Of a stretch of 64,000 bases of DNA, positions 16,206 to 25,500 are shown in pieces. How positions within the stretch are numbered: the first letter of the stretch is position 1; every line of letters starts with the position of its first letter. Source of the stretch: an uncultured Sutterella sp. (lineage in GTDB: Bacteria > Pseudomonadota > Gammaproteobacteria > Burkholderiales > Burkholderiaceae_F); assembly GCA_949287305.1 (NCBI GenBank), contig CASEFX010000036.1:1-64000 (forward strand), in the 5' to 3' direction. The notes beneath the pieces were generated by a model. The model did no database searches. It was not told the DNA's origin and worked only from the letters and a program-made list of their open reading frames with translations. Made by a program: the position numbers and the translations under genes.

Positions 16206-16640
16206 GTGTCGTCTTCTTATCGCTTTCCCGCGCAGGTTGAGCCGACTGGAAAAGGCGGATTCATCGCCTCCTTCAAGGACGTTCCCGAAGCCTTGACGGA
16301 AGCGGCAACGGTGGAGGAACTCAAGGAAAACGCTCTGGACGCGCTCGTCACGGCCATCGATTTCTACATCGAAGATCGCCGAGCGTTTCCCGAGCCGTCC
16401 GCCGCTGCCGAAGAGGATTTGATCGTTGAACTCCCTGCGTCCGTCATCGCCAAGATTCTTCTTCTCAATGCCATGATCGAGACCAATACCCGCCCCGTCG
16501 ATCTCGCCAGAAAGCTTGGCGTATCCCGACAAGAAGTCAACAGGATTACGGATCTGCATCACGCGACCAAAATCGATACCATTGCGCGTGCCCTTCATGC
16601 CTTGAATCGTAAGCTGAACCTCTCAGTTTCGGTTGTCTAA
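16206..16640 (+). CDS. Orphan HicB-type antitoxin/regulator with HTH
   Basis: A 144-residue protein. The N-terminal half is a HicB-like partial RNase-H fold (YRFPAQVEP, GFIASFKDVPEALTEA, a helix with LxxALVTAIDFYIE). The C-terminal half is a helix-turn-helix, RPVDLARKLGVSRQEVNRI. This is the HicB form that binds and represses its own promoter. The GTG start is preferred because AGGA (16193-16196) lies 9 bp upstream; an ATG at 16185 is the alternative. The HicA toxin normally encoded just before hicB is absent: 16055-16184 has no frame for it. It therefore looks like an orphan antitoxin or a solo regulator. Confidence 0.75.
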   Translation: MSSSYRFPAQVEPTGKGGFIASFKDVPEALTEAATVEELKENALDALVTAIDFYIEDRRAFPEPSAAAEEDLIVELPASVIAKILLLNAMIETNTRPVDLARKLGVSRQEVNRITDLHHATKIDTIARALHALNRKLNLSVSVV

Positions 16641-16667
16641 GACATCGCCCCTTCTGAAGGAACATCG

Positions 16668-16699
16668 AAAGAGCTCTCGGCCTTCCGGGGGCTCTTTTT
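16668..16699 (+). terminator. Intrinsic terminator
   Basis: Stem AAAGAGC/GCTCTTT with a T5 run at 16695-16699 ends the hicB-like gene, ahead of the convergent dinB gene. Confidence 0.7.
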
Positions 16700-16719
16700 C
16701 GATTCACGGTCGACGGAAA

Positions 16720-17826
16720 TCAGTCCCCGGGCAACGCGGCAAGATCGAAAAGAAGCGGCTGCCGCTCGTCCACGGGCGTGCTCACGGTGAGACCGAGAAG
16801 TCGCACCCCGCGCTCGGGGATCGTCGCGCCGTCGAGGAGTTCGTCGGCGAGCCGCAGGATTTCTCTGCGGTCCGTGATCGCCGTCCCGACCGAAATGCTC
16901 CTCGTCCTCGTCGTGAAATCGTAGTGGCGGATTTTGAGCGTGAGGGTCGAACCCCGAAAGCCCGAGCGCGCGAGCCGCCCTTCGAGTTCCTCGGCAAGCC
17001 GCCGCAGCGCGTCCTCCAGAAGGGCCCGATGGCGGATGTCCTCTTCGAAGGTCTCTTCACAGCCCACGCTCTTTCGAATGCGCTCGGGCCGCACCGAACG
17101 GTTGTCGATCCCGCGGGAGAATTGGTAGAGGATGCTCCCCATTTCACCGAAGTGAGCGATCAGTTCGTTGAGCGAAAGCGCCCGGATTTTCGGAGCGGAA
17201 TCGAGCCCCAATTCGTGTAGGCGCTTCGCCGTTGCAGGGCCGACGCCCCAGAAAGCTTCGACGGGCAGCTGGTCGATGAAGGAAAGCGCCCGATCCGGAT
17301 GGATCGTGCAGAGACCGTCGGGCTTGCGCCAGTCGGACGCGACCTTCGCGAGGAACTTGTTGTAGGAAACGCCCGCGCTCGCGACGAGGTTGAGTTCCGT
17401 GCGGATCGCCTTTTTGATGGCCTTCGCGACCTCCACTCCGAGCGTGAGCCCCGCCTTGTTTTCCGTGACGTCGAGAAAGGCTTCGTCGATCGAAATGGGC
17501 TCGATCACGTCGGTAAAACGTCGGAAAATCTCGTGAATCTCGGCCGACACGGCCTTGTAGTGGCTCATGCGCCCTTCAACGAAGATGAGGTCGGGACAGA
17601 GTTGCCGCGCGCGCGACGAGGGCATGGCGCTTCGCACGCCGAATTGCCGCGCTTCATAGCTTGCCGTCGCGACGACGCCTCGACCGTCGGCGTGCCCCAC
17701 CGCAATGGGACGCCCGCGCAGTTCCGGTCGGTCGCGCTGTTCGACCGACGCGTAGAAGGCGTCCATGTCGACGTGCACGATCTTGCGGTGCGTGTCGTTG
17801 CGAAAAAGGGGCGTCTCGATTGGCAT
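16720..17826 (-). CDS. dinB: DNA polymerase IV (Y family)
   Basis: A 368-residue Y-family translesion polymerase. The catalytic palm motifs are HVDMDAFYASVEQ near the start and SIDEAFLDVT about 100 residues on, with the family's YNKFLAKVASDWRKPDG and helix-hairpin-helix WGVGPATAKRL. The C-terminus ends QPLLFDLAALPGD; QPLLFDL is a good beta-clamp binding motif. The start at 17826 (MPIETPLF) gives the usual short lead-in before the first catalytic Asp; longer in-frame readings reach past 18 kb but add no homologous sequence. No LexA box is recognisable in the short gap shared with the divergent kinase gene. Confidence 0.92.
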   Translation of the reverse strand: MPIETPLFRNDTHRKIVHVDMDAFYASVEQRDRPELRGRPIAVGHADGRGVVATASYEARQFGVRSAMPSSRARQLCPDLIFVEGRMSHYKAVSAEIHEIFRRFTDVIEPISIDEAFLDVTENKAGLTLGVEVAKAIKKAIRTELNLVASAGVSYNKFLAKVASDWRKPDGLCTIHPDRALSFIDQLPVEAFWGVGPATAKRLHELGLDSAPKIRALSLNELIAHFGEMGSILYQFSRGIDNRSVRPERIRKSVGCEETFEEDIRHRALLEDALRRLAEELEGRLARSGFRGSTLTLKIRHYDFTTRTRSISVGTAITDRREILRLADELLDGATIPERGVRLLGLTVSTPVDERQPLLFDLAALPGD

Positions 17827-17917
17827 CCGGCGGGAAAAGGACAGAAAGAAGTGGAGAATCTGTTCATCGTAGCAGAAGACGGGCATAATCGATGGCATCA
17901 CGAATCCCGCGCACGCC

Positions 17918-19798
17918 ATGACCTTCGTCCCCTCCGACCGCGTCCGCCGACCTTTCACTGCGGCGCTTCTTCTCTCCCTTGCCCTTGCGCTCGGCGCGGC
18001 GCACGCCGCCCAACCCACGACGGTGCGCATCGGGCTACTCAACTTCGAGTCGGAAACCTCGTACCTGAGCCGCCGCGACAACGTGCAGCGGACGATGGTG
18101 GAGTATTTGCAGGAGAAAATCCCGGAACTGCGCATCGAACCTCATTACTACACGACGGCGGAACTCACGCGCGCGATCGAACGGCGGGAGGTCGAATTCT
18201 TCATGGGAAGTTCGGGCTTTTACGTGACGATGCTCCAGAAGGGCGTGCGCGACGTCGCGACCCTCATCTCCCCCAACTTTCCCGACCCGAACCAGGTCAC
18301 CGCGGGCGCGATCTTCGTGCGTGCGGACCGAAAGGACTTGACCGACATAGCGTCGCTTGAAGACAAGACAGTGGTCTCGACCCATCCGCTCAACTTCATG
18401 ACCTATCAGATCAATCTCGGCGAGATCGCGAAGGCCGGATACGATCCCGACACCTTCTTTCACGAGACGCTCTTTACGAACAACCGCCCCTTGGAAGTGA
18501 TGCGCGCCGTGCTTGAAGGACGCGCCGACGTGGGATTCCTGCGCGCCTGCATGGTCGAGGGGATTTCCGCGCGTCATCCCGAGTTTCAGGGGAAGTTTCG
18601 CTTCATCAACCGCCGCCCCGGCCCCCGCGAAGAGCGCCTCGGGTGCCGCTACTCGACCGACGCATATCCGGGCTGGACCATGGCGGTCGTCCCTCACACG
18701 CCGCCCGCCATCACGCACCGCGTCGCGTTGGCGCTTCTTTCGATGAATCCCGAAGAAACGCCGGCGGGCTACTCCTGGTCGCTCGCCACGAACTTCGAAG
18801 ACATCAACAACCTTTTCCGGACGCTGCGCATCGGTCCCTACGAATACCTGCGGCACTGGACGGTTAAGCGCGTGTTCGAGCAATTCTGGCCCGCGCTTCT
18901 TTTCCTTCTCGGGGTCTTTACGACCTGGGTGCTTCACTGGTGGCGCGTCGAAAAACTCGTCGTGCGCCGCACGCGCGAACTCGAAGCCTCGCTCGTGCGC
19001 GAGCGCGAAATCGAAGAGAACGCCCGCAAGCTCACGGGGCGGCTCGAAGCGCTGCAGCGAACGAGAACGGTCGAGCAACTTTCGAGCATCTTCGCGCACG
19101 ACCTCGGACAGCCGCTTTCCGCCATGCGCTACGCGCTTCGAGGACTCGAAACCCTTTTGCGCCGGGCCAAGACGGGCGACGCGCGCGAGGGCGACGACGA
19201 ACGCATCGCCGAATGCCTGAAGACGCTTCGCGCCCAGCTCGGGCGCTCCGCCGACATGATCGAGCGCGTGCGCTCCTACGCCAAACGGCGCGACGGCCGC
19301 GAAAATCCGGTCGACCTAAAGGAGGTCGCAGAGGAAGTCGCCCGCGAACTCGGGCAGTCCAAATCGAGCCGCACGGCCGTGACGCTCGACCTTCCCGAAG
19401 AAGAGATGGTCGTGGAGGGGAACAACCTCGAACTCTTCCTCCTTCTTCTGAATCTTCTCAAGAACGCCCAGCGCGCGACGGAAGAGGCGGGCGCAACGAC
19501 GCCCGTGCGCGTGCGGCTTTTCCGAACCGCCGAAAAGATTCGCCTGACGGTCGAAAACGACGGACGGATGCTTTCGGACGAAGAGGTCGCCAAGCTCGGC
19601 ACGCCCTTCTCGACGACCAGCGTTGACGGCTTGGGATTGGGCCTCGTCATCGTACAATCCATTGCCGAAGCGCACCGCGCGAAGCTTCTTTACCGCGCCC
19701 GCGAGACGGGCGGGCTTTCGGTGACGCTCGACTTTCCGCCCTTTGCCCGCGACGACTCGTCCGCCGAACCCTCTGAACCTCAAGGAACCGAATCATGA
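17918..19798 (+). CDS. TtrS-like sensor histidine kinase with periplasmic PhnD-like domain
   Basis: A 626-residue membrane kinase. It has a Sec leader (1-30) and a periplasmic PhnD/TtrS-type binding domain (about 34-315) that includes VGFLRACMVEG with Cys211 and a second Cys243. One TM follows (322-342), then a coiled coil, an HisKA-like helix with His394 in FAHDLGQPLSAM, and an ATPase domain with the N box NLLKNAQRA and G box GLGLGLVIVQSI. TtrS senses tetrathionate; relatives sit beside diverse respiratory reductases. It overlaps the response regulator gene by four bases, and a flavoprotein reductase gene follows, so the ligand is probably an electron acceptor or its precursor. The ligand is not predictable here. 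Confidence 0.85.
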   Translation: MTFVPSDRVRRPFTAALLLSLALALGAAHAAQPTTVRIGLLNFESETSYLSRRDNVQRTMVEYLQEKIPELRIEPHYYTTAELTRAIERREVEFFMGSSGFYVTMLQKGVRDVATLISPNFPDPNQVTAGAIFVRADRKDLTDIASLEDKTVVSTHPLNFMTYQINLGEIAKAGYDPDTFFHETLFTNNRPLEVMRAVLEGRADVGFLRACMVEGISARHPEFQGKFRFINRRPGPREERLGCRYSTDAYPGWTMAVVPHTPPAITHRVALALLSMNPEETPAGYSWSLATNFEDINNLFRTLRIGPYEYLRHWTVKRVFEQFWPALLFLLGVFTTWVLHWWRVEKLVVRRTRELEASLVREREIEENARKLTGRLEALQRTRTVEQLSSIFAHDLGQPLSAMRYALRGLETLLRRAKTGDAREGDDERIAECLKTLRAQLGRSADMIERVRSYAKRRDGRENPVDLKEVAEEVARELGQSKSSRTAVTLDLPEEEMVVEGNNLELFLLLLNLLKNAQRATEEAGATTPVRVRLFRTAEKIRLTVENDGRMLSDEEVAKLGTPFSTTSVDGLGLGLVIVQSIAEAHRAKLLYRARETGGLSVTLDFPPFARDDSSAEPSEPQGTES

Positions 19799-20433
19799 CC
19801 ACGCCCCCGCAGGACGCTCTCATCCGCATCGTCGACGACGAAAGCGACGTGTGCGAAGCGCTTTCCCTCATGCTCGACATCGAAGGCTGGCGCACGAAGG
19901 TGTATCACCGCGCGGTCGACTTTCTCGTCGAAGACGACCCGAGAGTGCCCGGCTGCCTCCTTCTCGACGTTCGAATGCCCAACATGACGGGCTTGGAACT
20001 CCAGGAAGAAATGCAAAAGCGCAACCTGAAGCTTCCGATCGTCTTCATCACGGGGCACGCCGACATCGACGTCGCGATCGCGTCCTTGAAGCGCGGGGCG
20101 CTCGACTTCCTTTTGAAGCCCGTCGACGACCAAAAGCTTCTCGACGCGATCGAACAGGCCGTGAAGGTCGATCGTCAGCGCCGCGCGGGGCTGACCGGAG
20201 GCGACGCCGTGCGCGACGGCTTTCAGAAGCTCTCCTCGCGCGAGCGCGAAATCCTCGCCCTCTTTCTCTCTGGGCTCAACGACCGCGCCGTGGCGGAGCG
20301 CCTCACGCTCTCCGAGCGAACCGTGCAGGGGCACCGCGCGAAGATCTACGCGAAGTTCGGGCTTCACACCGCCAAGGAACTCGAAGCGATCTCGCACGAA
20401 CTCGAACCGCTTCTCCAAGAAGCGCTTCTCTGA
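19795..20433 (+). CDS. TtrR/FixJ-type response regulator
   Basis: A 212-residue regulator. The receiver domain (about 8-125) has acidic pocket IVDDE, phosphoacceptor Asp58 in LLLDVRMP, a conserved Thr in FITGHAD and Lys in LLKPV. A LuxR/FixJ-type helix-turn-helix follows (about 140-205: LSSREREILALFLSG, RAVAERLTLSERTVQGHR). It is translationally coupled to the kinase by an ATGA overlap. Its likely target is the promoter of the downstream flavoprotein gene, where a 12-bp palindrome and a direct repeat are visible. Confidence 0.9.
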   Translation: MTTPPQDALIRIVDDESDVCEALSLMLDIEGWRTKVYHRAVDFLVEDDPRVPGCLLLDVRMPNMTGLELQEEMQKRNLKLPIVFITGHADIDVAIASLKRGALDFLLKPVDDQKLLDAIEQAVKVDRQRRAGLTGGDAVRDGFQKLSSREREILALFLSGLNDRAVAERLTLSERTVQGHRAKIYAKFGLHTAKELEAISHELEPLLQEALL

Positions 20434-20470
20434 CGCCACAACGTCTTTTTCCCGAGAAAATGACGAACTC

Positions 20471-20510
20471 TTGACGGTCCGCAAATTACGCGCGTAAGAA
20501 CGTCCGCAAA
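20471..20510 (+). promoter_or_regulatory. Promoter/operator region of the flavoprotein gene
   Basis: TTGACG (20471-20476) is followed at 18 bp by TAAGAA (20495-20500). Between them lies the perfect palindrome TTACGCGCGTAA (20486-20497). A direct repeat GTCCGCAAA occurs at 20477 and 20502, 25 bp apart. These are plausible binding sites for the adjacent FixJ-type regulator. Confidence 0.55.
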
Positions 20511-20513
20511 AAT

Positions 20514-20562
20514 GACACTCGAAAGCAAGGGCCGGCGCCGCAGCGCCGCCCTGTCGAGAGTC
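20514..20562 (+). promoter_or_regulatory. Structured 5' leader of the flavoprotein mRNA
   Basis: A nested hairpin: outer GACACTCGA/TCGAGAGTC arms (one mismatch) and inner AGGG-CGGCGC / GCGCCG-CCCT with a CGCA loop. It ends just before AAAGGAG (20568-20574), the ribosome binding site. It could stabilise the message or tune translation. Confidence 0.5.
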
Positions 20563-20582
20563 TTAGCAAAGGAGATGTTCTT

Positions 20583-22064
20583 ATGTCCAACGTCAACCGC
20601 CGCAGCTTTCTGAAGGTTGCCGCCGGCGTTGCCGCCGGTAGCGTCGCGGGCGTGAGCCACGCCATGGGTTCCCAGGGCGTCAAGTGGGATGAAACCCACG
20701 AAGTCGTCGTGATCGGCGCGGGCGGCGCCGGCATGGCCGCCGCCGTCAAGGCCGCCCAGACGGGCGCCAAAGACGTCGTCGTCTACGAAAAGATGCCGTT
20801 CACGGGCGGCAACACCCTCGTTTCCCAGGGCTTCATCAACGCGGCCGACCCGGTCCGTCAGCCCCGTCAGGGCATCAAGGACAGCCCCGAAAACCACATG
20901 AAGCAGACGCTCGCCGCGGGCGACTTCCGAGGCGACCCCGAACGCGTCCGCGTTCTCTGCGATAACGCCTACGGCGCCATCACCTGGCTTGAAAGCCTCG
21001 GCATGAAGTTCAAGGACAACGTCATCCAGATCTTCGGCGCCCTCTATCCGCGCTCCCACATCCCGGCCCTTCCGAAGGGACAGGGCTACGGCACCGTCCT
21101 CACGAAGGCCGCCAATGACCTCGGCGTCAAGGTCGTCACGGGCTGGGGCCTCGTCGAAATCGTTCGCGAAAAGCCCTTTGAAGGCGACGTCCTGGGCGTG
21201 GTCGTTGAAAACGCCAAGAAGGAACGCCGCATGATCCGCGCCAAGCGCGGCGTCGTGCTCGCCGCGGGCGGCTTCTCCGCCAACGCCTATCTGCGCGAAC
21301 TCCATGATCCGCGCGTCAAGGGCCTCGGCACCGACAACCTGCCGGGCGCCACGGGCGAAGCCGCGATGGCGGCCGTGCGCGTGGGCGGCTACCTGGTCGG
21401 CATGGACTTCATCCAGTCCACCCCGGGGGCTCCCGCCGGCAAGAAGATGAAGCTCCTCCTGAACTTCAACGTGAACGGCTCGATCTACGTCGACAAGCGC
21501 GGCAACCGCATCGTCAACGAAGGCGAACGCCGCGACGTGATCCGCGACGCCGTCCTCTCGACGCCGGAACGCTATGCCTACACGGTGTGCGACAACGAAA
21601 ACTTCATGTCCTACGACGAAGTGAACCGCAACGCCATCATGAAGGGCATCGAAATCAACGAAGCCTGGACGGCCCCGACGATCCGCGAACTCGCCCAGAA
21701 GATGGGCGTCGATCCGGACGGTCTCGAAAAGACGATCCGCCGCTACAACGATGAATTCGTGAAGAACGGCAAGGACACGGACTTCGGCAAGACCCCGGTG
21801 AACCTCACGAAGCGCATCGAAGTCGGTCCCTTCTGGGCCTGCTACACCGGCATGACCGTTCACCACACGATGGGCGGCCTCAACACCAACGTCAAGGCCC
21901 AGTGTCTTGACTGGACCGGCGCCGTGATTCCGCGTCTCTATGCCGCGGGCGAAATCACGGGCGGCATCCACGGCACGAACCGCGTGGGCGGCAACGCCGT
22001 CCTCGACTGCTTCGTTTTCGGCCAGATCGCCGGCGAAAACGCGGCTCGTGAAAAGGCCCTCTGA
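20583..22064 (+). CDS. Tat-exported FAD-dependent fumarate/urocanate-reductase-like flavoprotein
   Basis: A 493-residue flavoprotein of the fumarate reductase family. The twin-arginine leader is NRRSFLKVAAG (5-15). Dinucleotide fold: VVVIGAGGAGMAAAV (41-55). Catalytic elements aligned with Shewanella flavocytochrome c: the proton-donor Arg in GERRDVI (R317), HHTMGG (H427/428) and GTNRVGGNAV (R467). The His that binds the fumarate carboxylate (in IQxHPT) is replaced by Thr in IQSTPG (277-282), which points to another enoate-type substrate. There is no haem motif and no FMN-binding extension, so a separate electron donor is needed. The kinase and regulator just upstream suggest substrate-induced expression. 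Confidence 0.85.
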   Translation: MSNVNRRSFLKVAAGVAAGSVAGVSHAMGSQGVKWDETHEVVVIGAGGAGMAAAVKAAQTGAKDVVVYEKMPFTGGNTLVSQGFINAADPVRQPRQGIKDSPENHMKQTLAAGDFRGDPERVRVLCDNAYGAITWLESLGMKFKDNVIQIFGALYPRSHIPALPKGQGYGTVLTKAANDLGVKVVTGWGLVEIVREKPFEGDVLGVVVENAKKERRMIRAKRGVVLAAGGFSANAYLRELHDPRVKGLGTDNLPGATGEAAMAAVRVGGYLVGMDFIQSTPGAPAGKKMKLLLNFNVNGSIYVDKRGNRIVNEGERRDVIRDAVLSTPERYAYTVCDNENFMSYDEVNRNAIMKGIEINEAWTAPTIRELAQKMGVDPDGLEKTIRRYNDEFVKNGKDTDFGKTPVNLTKRIEVGPFWACYTGMTVHHTMGGLNTNVKAQCLDWTGAVIPRLYAAGEITGGIHGTNRVGGNAVLDCFVFGQIAGENAAREKAL

Positions 22065-22095
22065 TCGATAGGCTTTTTCTCTCTCCTTCCTTTAC

Positions 22096-22132
22096 GGGGC
22101 GTCGCTAGACGGAGCGGCGCCTCCTTTTTTTT
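22096..22132 (+). terminator. Intrinsic terminator of the flavoprotein gene
   Basis: Stem GGGGCGTCGCT/AGCGGCGCCTC (two G-U pairs) followed by T8. Confidence 0.75.
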
Positions 22133-22593
22133 GGAAATCAGGTGTAGAAACGCATCAAATTCCAAAGAAAATGATGCACAAGCGCATCAATTTCTCTATT
22201 CTCCCTTTCGTCGTCCTGATTTTCGACGGGAAGAAATGTCATGCGGCGCACGGCCATGCAGAAATTGAAGCGGGCGGAGAATCTGGTGCTCGAGCCAATG
22301 AGCTTTACGAAATTTTGCTCGCACAGGACGAAACGGGGCTGGTCGACTGTCTGCGGAATTGGGACCGATTGGAACCGCTGCCGCAACTGCTTTTCGAACC
22401 CCTCAGCGTCAAATGCCGCCACTATCACACCGTGGGTGGTCTGCACGTCTTTGCCGATCCGCGGAACCTTCTTTCGGAAAGTAAGCGGCACGGTCCTTCA
22501 ACATTCTTTGTTGCAATTCCTGCCTTCCGCTCATAGCTCTTTTTTCCGTCATCCTCTAAGCTCGTAAGAAATGTGAGCATTTTCGGAGGCGTC
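22133..22593. other. Gap with no confident gene
   Basis: Two frames are open across most of this 460-bp gap: leftward 22138-22491 (GTG start, 117 codons) and rightward 22171-22536 (ATG start, 121 codons). They overlap on opposite strands, so at most one is real. Neither has a recognisable domain or a convincing ribosome binding site, and base composition is lower in GC than the neighbours. It may be a decayed gene. Confidence 0.35.
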
Positions 22594-25500
22594 ATGCGAT
22601 TCAGCGTTTTCACCCTCACTCTTCTTGCCGCCGCAACGACGAGCGCTTTTGCCGCAGAGGCGCAGCCCTCGGCCTGGCTTCGCGTGCAGACCGACGTCCC
22701 CTACGACGGGAAGGCGCCGCTCTACTTCAACTTCCAGCCCGACGAAGCGGTCTGCAAAAAGCAGTACGGCGACGACTGGTACGACGCCTGCCGCCGTCCG
22801 ATCGGCTCGCGCCTTCGAAGCGACGGGGTCGTCATGACGCCCGCGGTGCGCGGGACCTGGCGCTGGCTCTCGAGCACGCTCCTCACCTTCGAGCCCGCCG
22901 AAAACTGGCCCGCCGCCACGGAATACCGCTTCGACTTCTCGAAGCTCTCGCTTCCCGTCGGAACGAAACTCGCCGCCACGGCGCTCACGCTCAAAACGAA
23001 GCCCCTTTCGCTTCTTTCCTCGAACGTTCGCTTCTGGGCCGACCGCACCGTCTCGGGCGCCAAGCTCGTGACGCTCGATCTGCGCTTCTCGTCGGCTCCC
23101 GAAAAGAAATCCTTCGAAAAACGCTTCGCGATGCGCCTCCCCAAGGGATTGGCACTGGAAAAGCCCTCGTTTGAGTGGACCGACGACGACCTCGGCGTTT
23201 ACGTGCGCATGGCCGTGCGGACGCTCCCCGAAGCGACGGGAACGGCCACCTTCGAGCTTCCGGGCGTCGCCGCCCGGCTCGATCAGTCCGACCAACTCCG
23301 TCCGCGCGTCGCCAAGGGCTTCGAGTCGACAAAACTCGACCTGCGCGTTCCGGGGAAGAACGAGCTCTTCTTCGTCGAAAACGCCCGCGTCTCCGCGTCG
23401 CGCACGGACGACTTCCGCTCCGTCTACGAACTCTCGCTCACGCCCTCGATGCGCATGACGCCCGCCGAGGTCGTCAAGAACCTGCGCGTGACGCTCTTGC
23501 CCGAAAAATGGCGCGAAGACGCCCCCGACGCCGCCGACTGGTCGCGCGCGGGCGAACTCTCCGACGCCGTGCTCGCGCGCGGCACGCCCGTCAAGGTGAC
23601 GCCCGTCACGTCTGCCGACCTTCCGACCGACACGGTGCGGCTCGAATTCGACGCTCCCGAACACCGCTGGGTGCACGTCTCGCTCGCCCAAGGCACGGGG
23701 CCCGAAGGCGCCAAGCTTGCGAAGACTTGGACCGAAGTCTTCCGCACGCCCGTCCTGCGCCCGGAAATCCACTTCCTGCTCCCGGGCAACCTCATGACGC
23801 TCTCGGGCGAGCGCACGCTTCCCTTCACGGTGCGCGGCGCCGAGCGCATCCGCGCAGAAGTCGCGAAGATCCGCGAACCCTTCGCCGCGCAAGTCATGCA
23901 GGCCTGGAACGGCTACAACGTCGTGCGCCACGCCGACGAACTCGCCGACATTCAAACGCTCACCCCGACGCTCGTCGCCATGAAGGAGGGCGCGTCCGTG
24001 AAGGACGGCGCCTGGAGCCGCATTGAACTCCCCGAAGCGGCGGGGCTCTATCAGATCACCCTCGCGGCCGAAGCGAAAAACGAAAAGGGCGAATGGCGCG
24101 AAGTCGCCCGCACGGTGAGAACGACACTCGTCTCCGACAGGGCGCTTCTCGTCAAGGAAACGCCCGACGGCACGGTCACGCTCTTTGACGCGCGCCTCAC
24201 GACGGGTGAACCCTCTTCGGGCGACGCCGTGACGCTTCTCGCCGCAAACGGCAGCGTTCTTGCCGAAGGCAAAACCGACGCCGAAGGACGCTTCTCGATC
24301 GCGGTCGACTCTTCTTGGACGCGCGACAAGAAGCCCGCGGCCCTCTTCGTGCGCGGATCGGACGGCGACCTCTCGCTTCTGTCGCTTGCCGATCCCTCGA
24401 ACCTCACGGGCGCGGCCGAGCGCGGCACGGCGGGGCGTCTCACGTCCGCCGACTCGCTCCTGGGGCTCAGCTTTGCCGAACGCGGCGTCGTGCGGCCGGG
24501 CGAAACCGCGCGCTTCGGGGCGCTTGTCAAGGCCCGCGACTGGTCGGCGCTCCCCGCCGACCTTCCGCTTCGCGTGCGCCTCACGGGCCCCTCGGGCGAA
24601 ACGCTCGCCGACGAAGCCCTTCGAGCGGGCGACACGGGACTCGTCGAATTCTCGTACGACACGAAGGAAACTCTCCCGAGCGGCAAACTCGTCTTCGACC
24701 TGATCGCGGGCGACGTGACGCTATCCACGACGGCCGTCGCGCTCGAACCCTTCGCGCCCGAAACGATGGAACTCGCGGCCGCCCCCGAAACGCACCGCGC
24801 GGGCTGGCTCTCGCCCGACGAAGCGCGCTTCACGCTCACGCTGACGGGGCTTTACGGCGGCCCCGCGGCCGAGCGCACGGTGGAGGCGAACGTCTTCACG
24901 CGCGCGGCGGGCGGCATTTATTTTGACCGGTACCCCGACTTCGTCTTCCTCGACGCGCACCCCTTTGACGCGCAGGCGGCCGACCGCAGGCTTCCCGCCC
25001 TCGTCACGAACGACAAGGGCGAAGCAACGCTCACGATTCCGCCCGAACACTTCTTCGGCCGCACGGCGCGCGCCCGCGTCGTGCTGCAGGGCTTCGAAGC
25101 CCCGGGACGCGTGGGGGCGACGAAGGTCGTTGAAACGCTCGTCTCCCCCGCCGAAGTAATGCTCGGCTGGCGCACGGAAGGCGCGGAAACGACCTTCCTC
25201 ACCACGGGCGAAAAGGGTGCGGTCCGCGTGAAGCTCGTCGACCGAGACCTCAAGCCCCGCGCGGGCGAAACGCTACGGCTCGTCCGCTCCGAACGCTCCA
25301 ATGTGCGCGAACTCGTCACGACCGCCGACGGCCGCGCGGCCTTCCGTACGACCTCGCTCTTGAAGCCCGTCGACGACACGGTGGTGACGCTCGACGCCTC
25401 GGGCGAAGCCCTCGTGACGCTTCCGAGCGGCGCGGCGGGCGACTTTGTCTTCACGGCCGAAACGCAAAAGGGCGTGAAGTTGGGCGAAATCCCCTTCACC

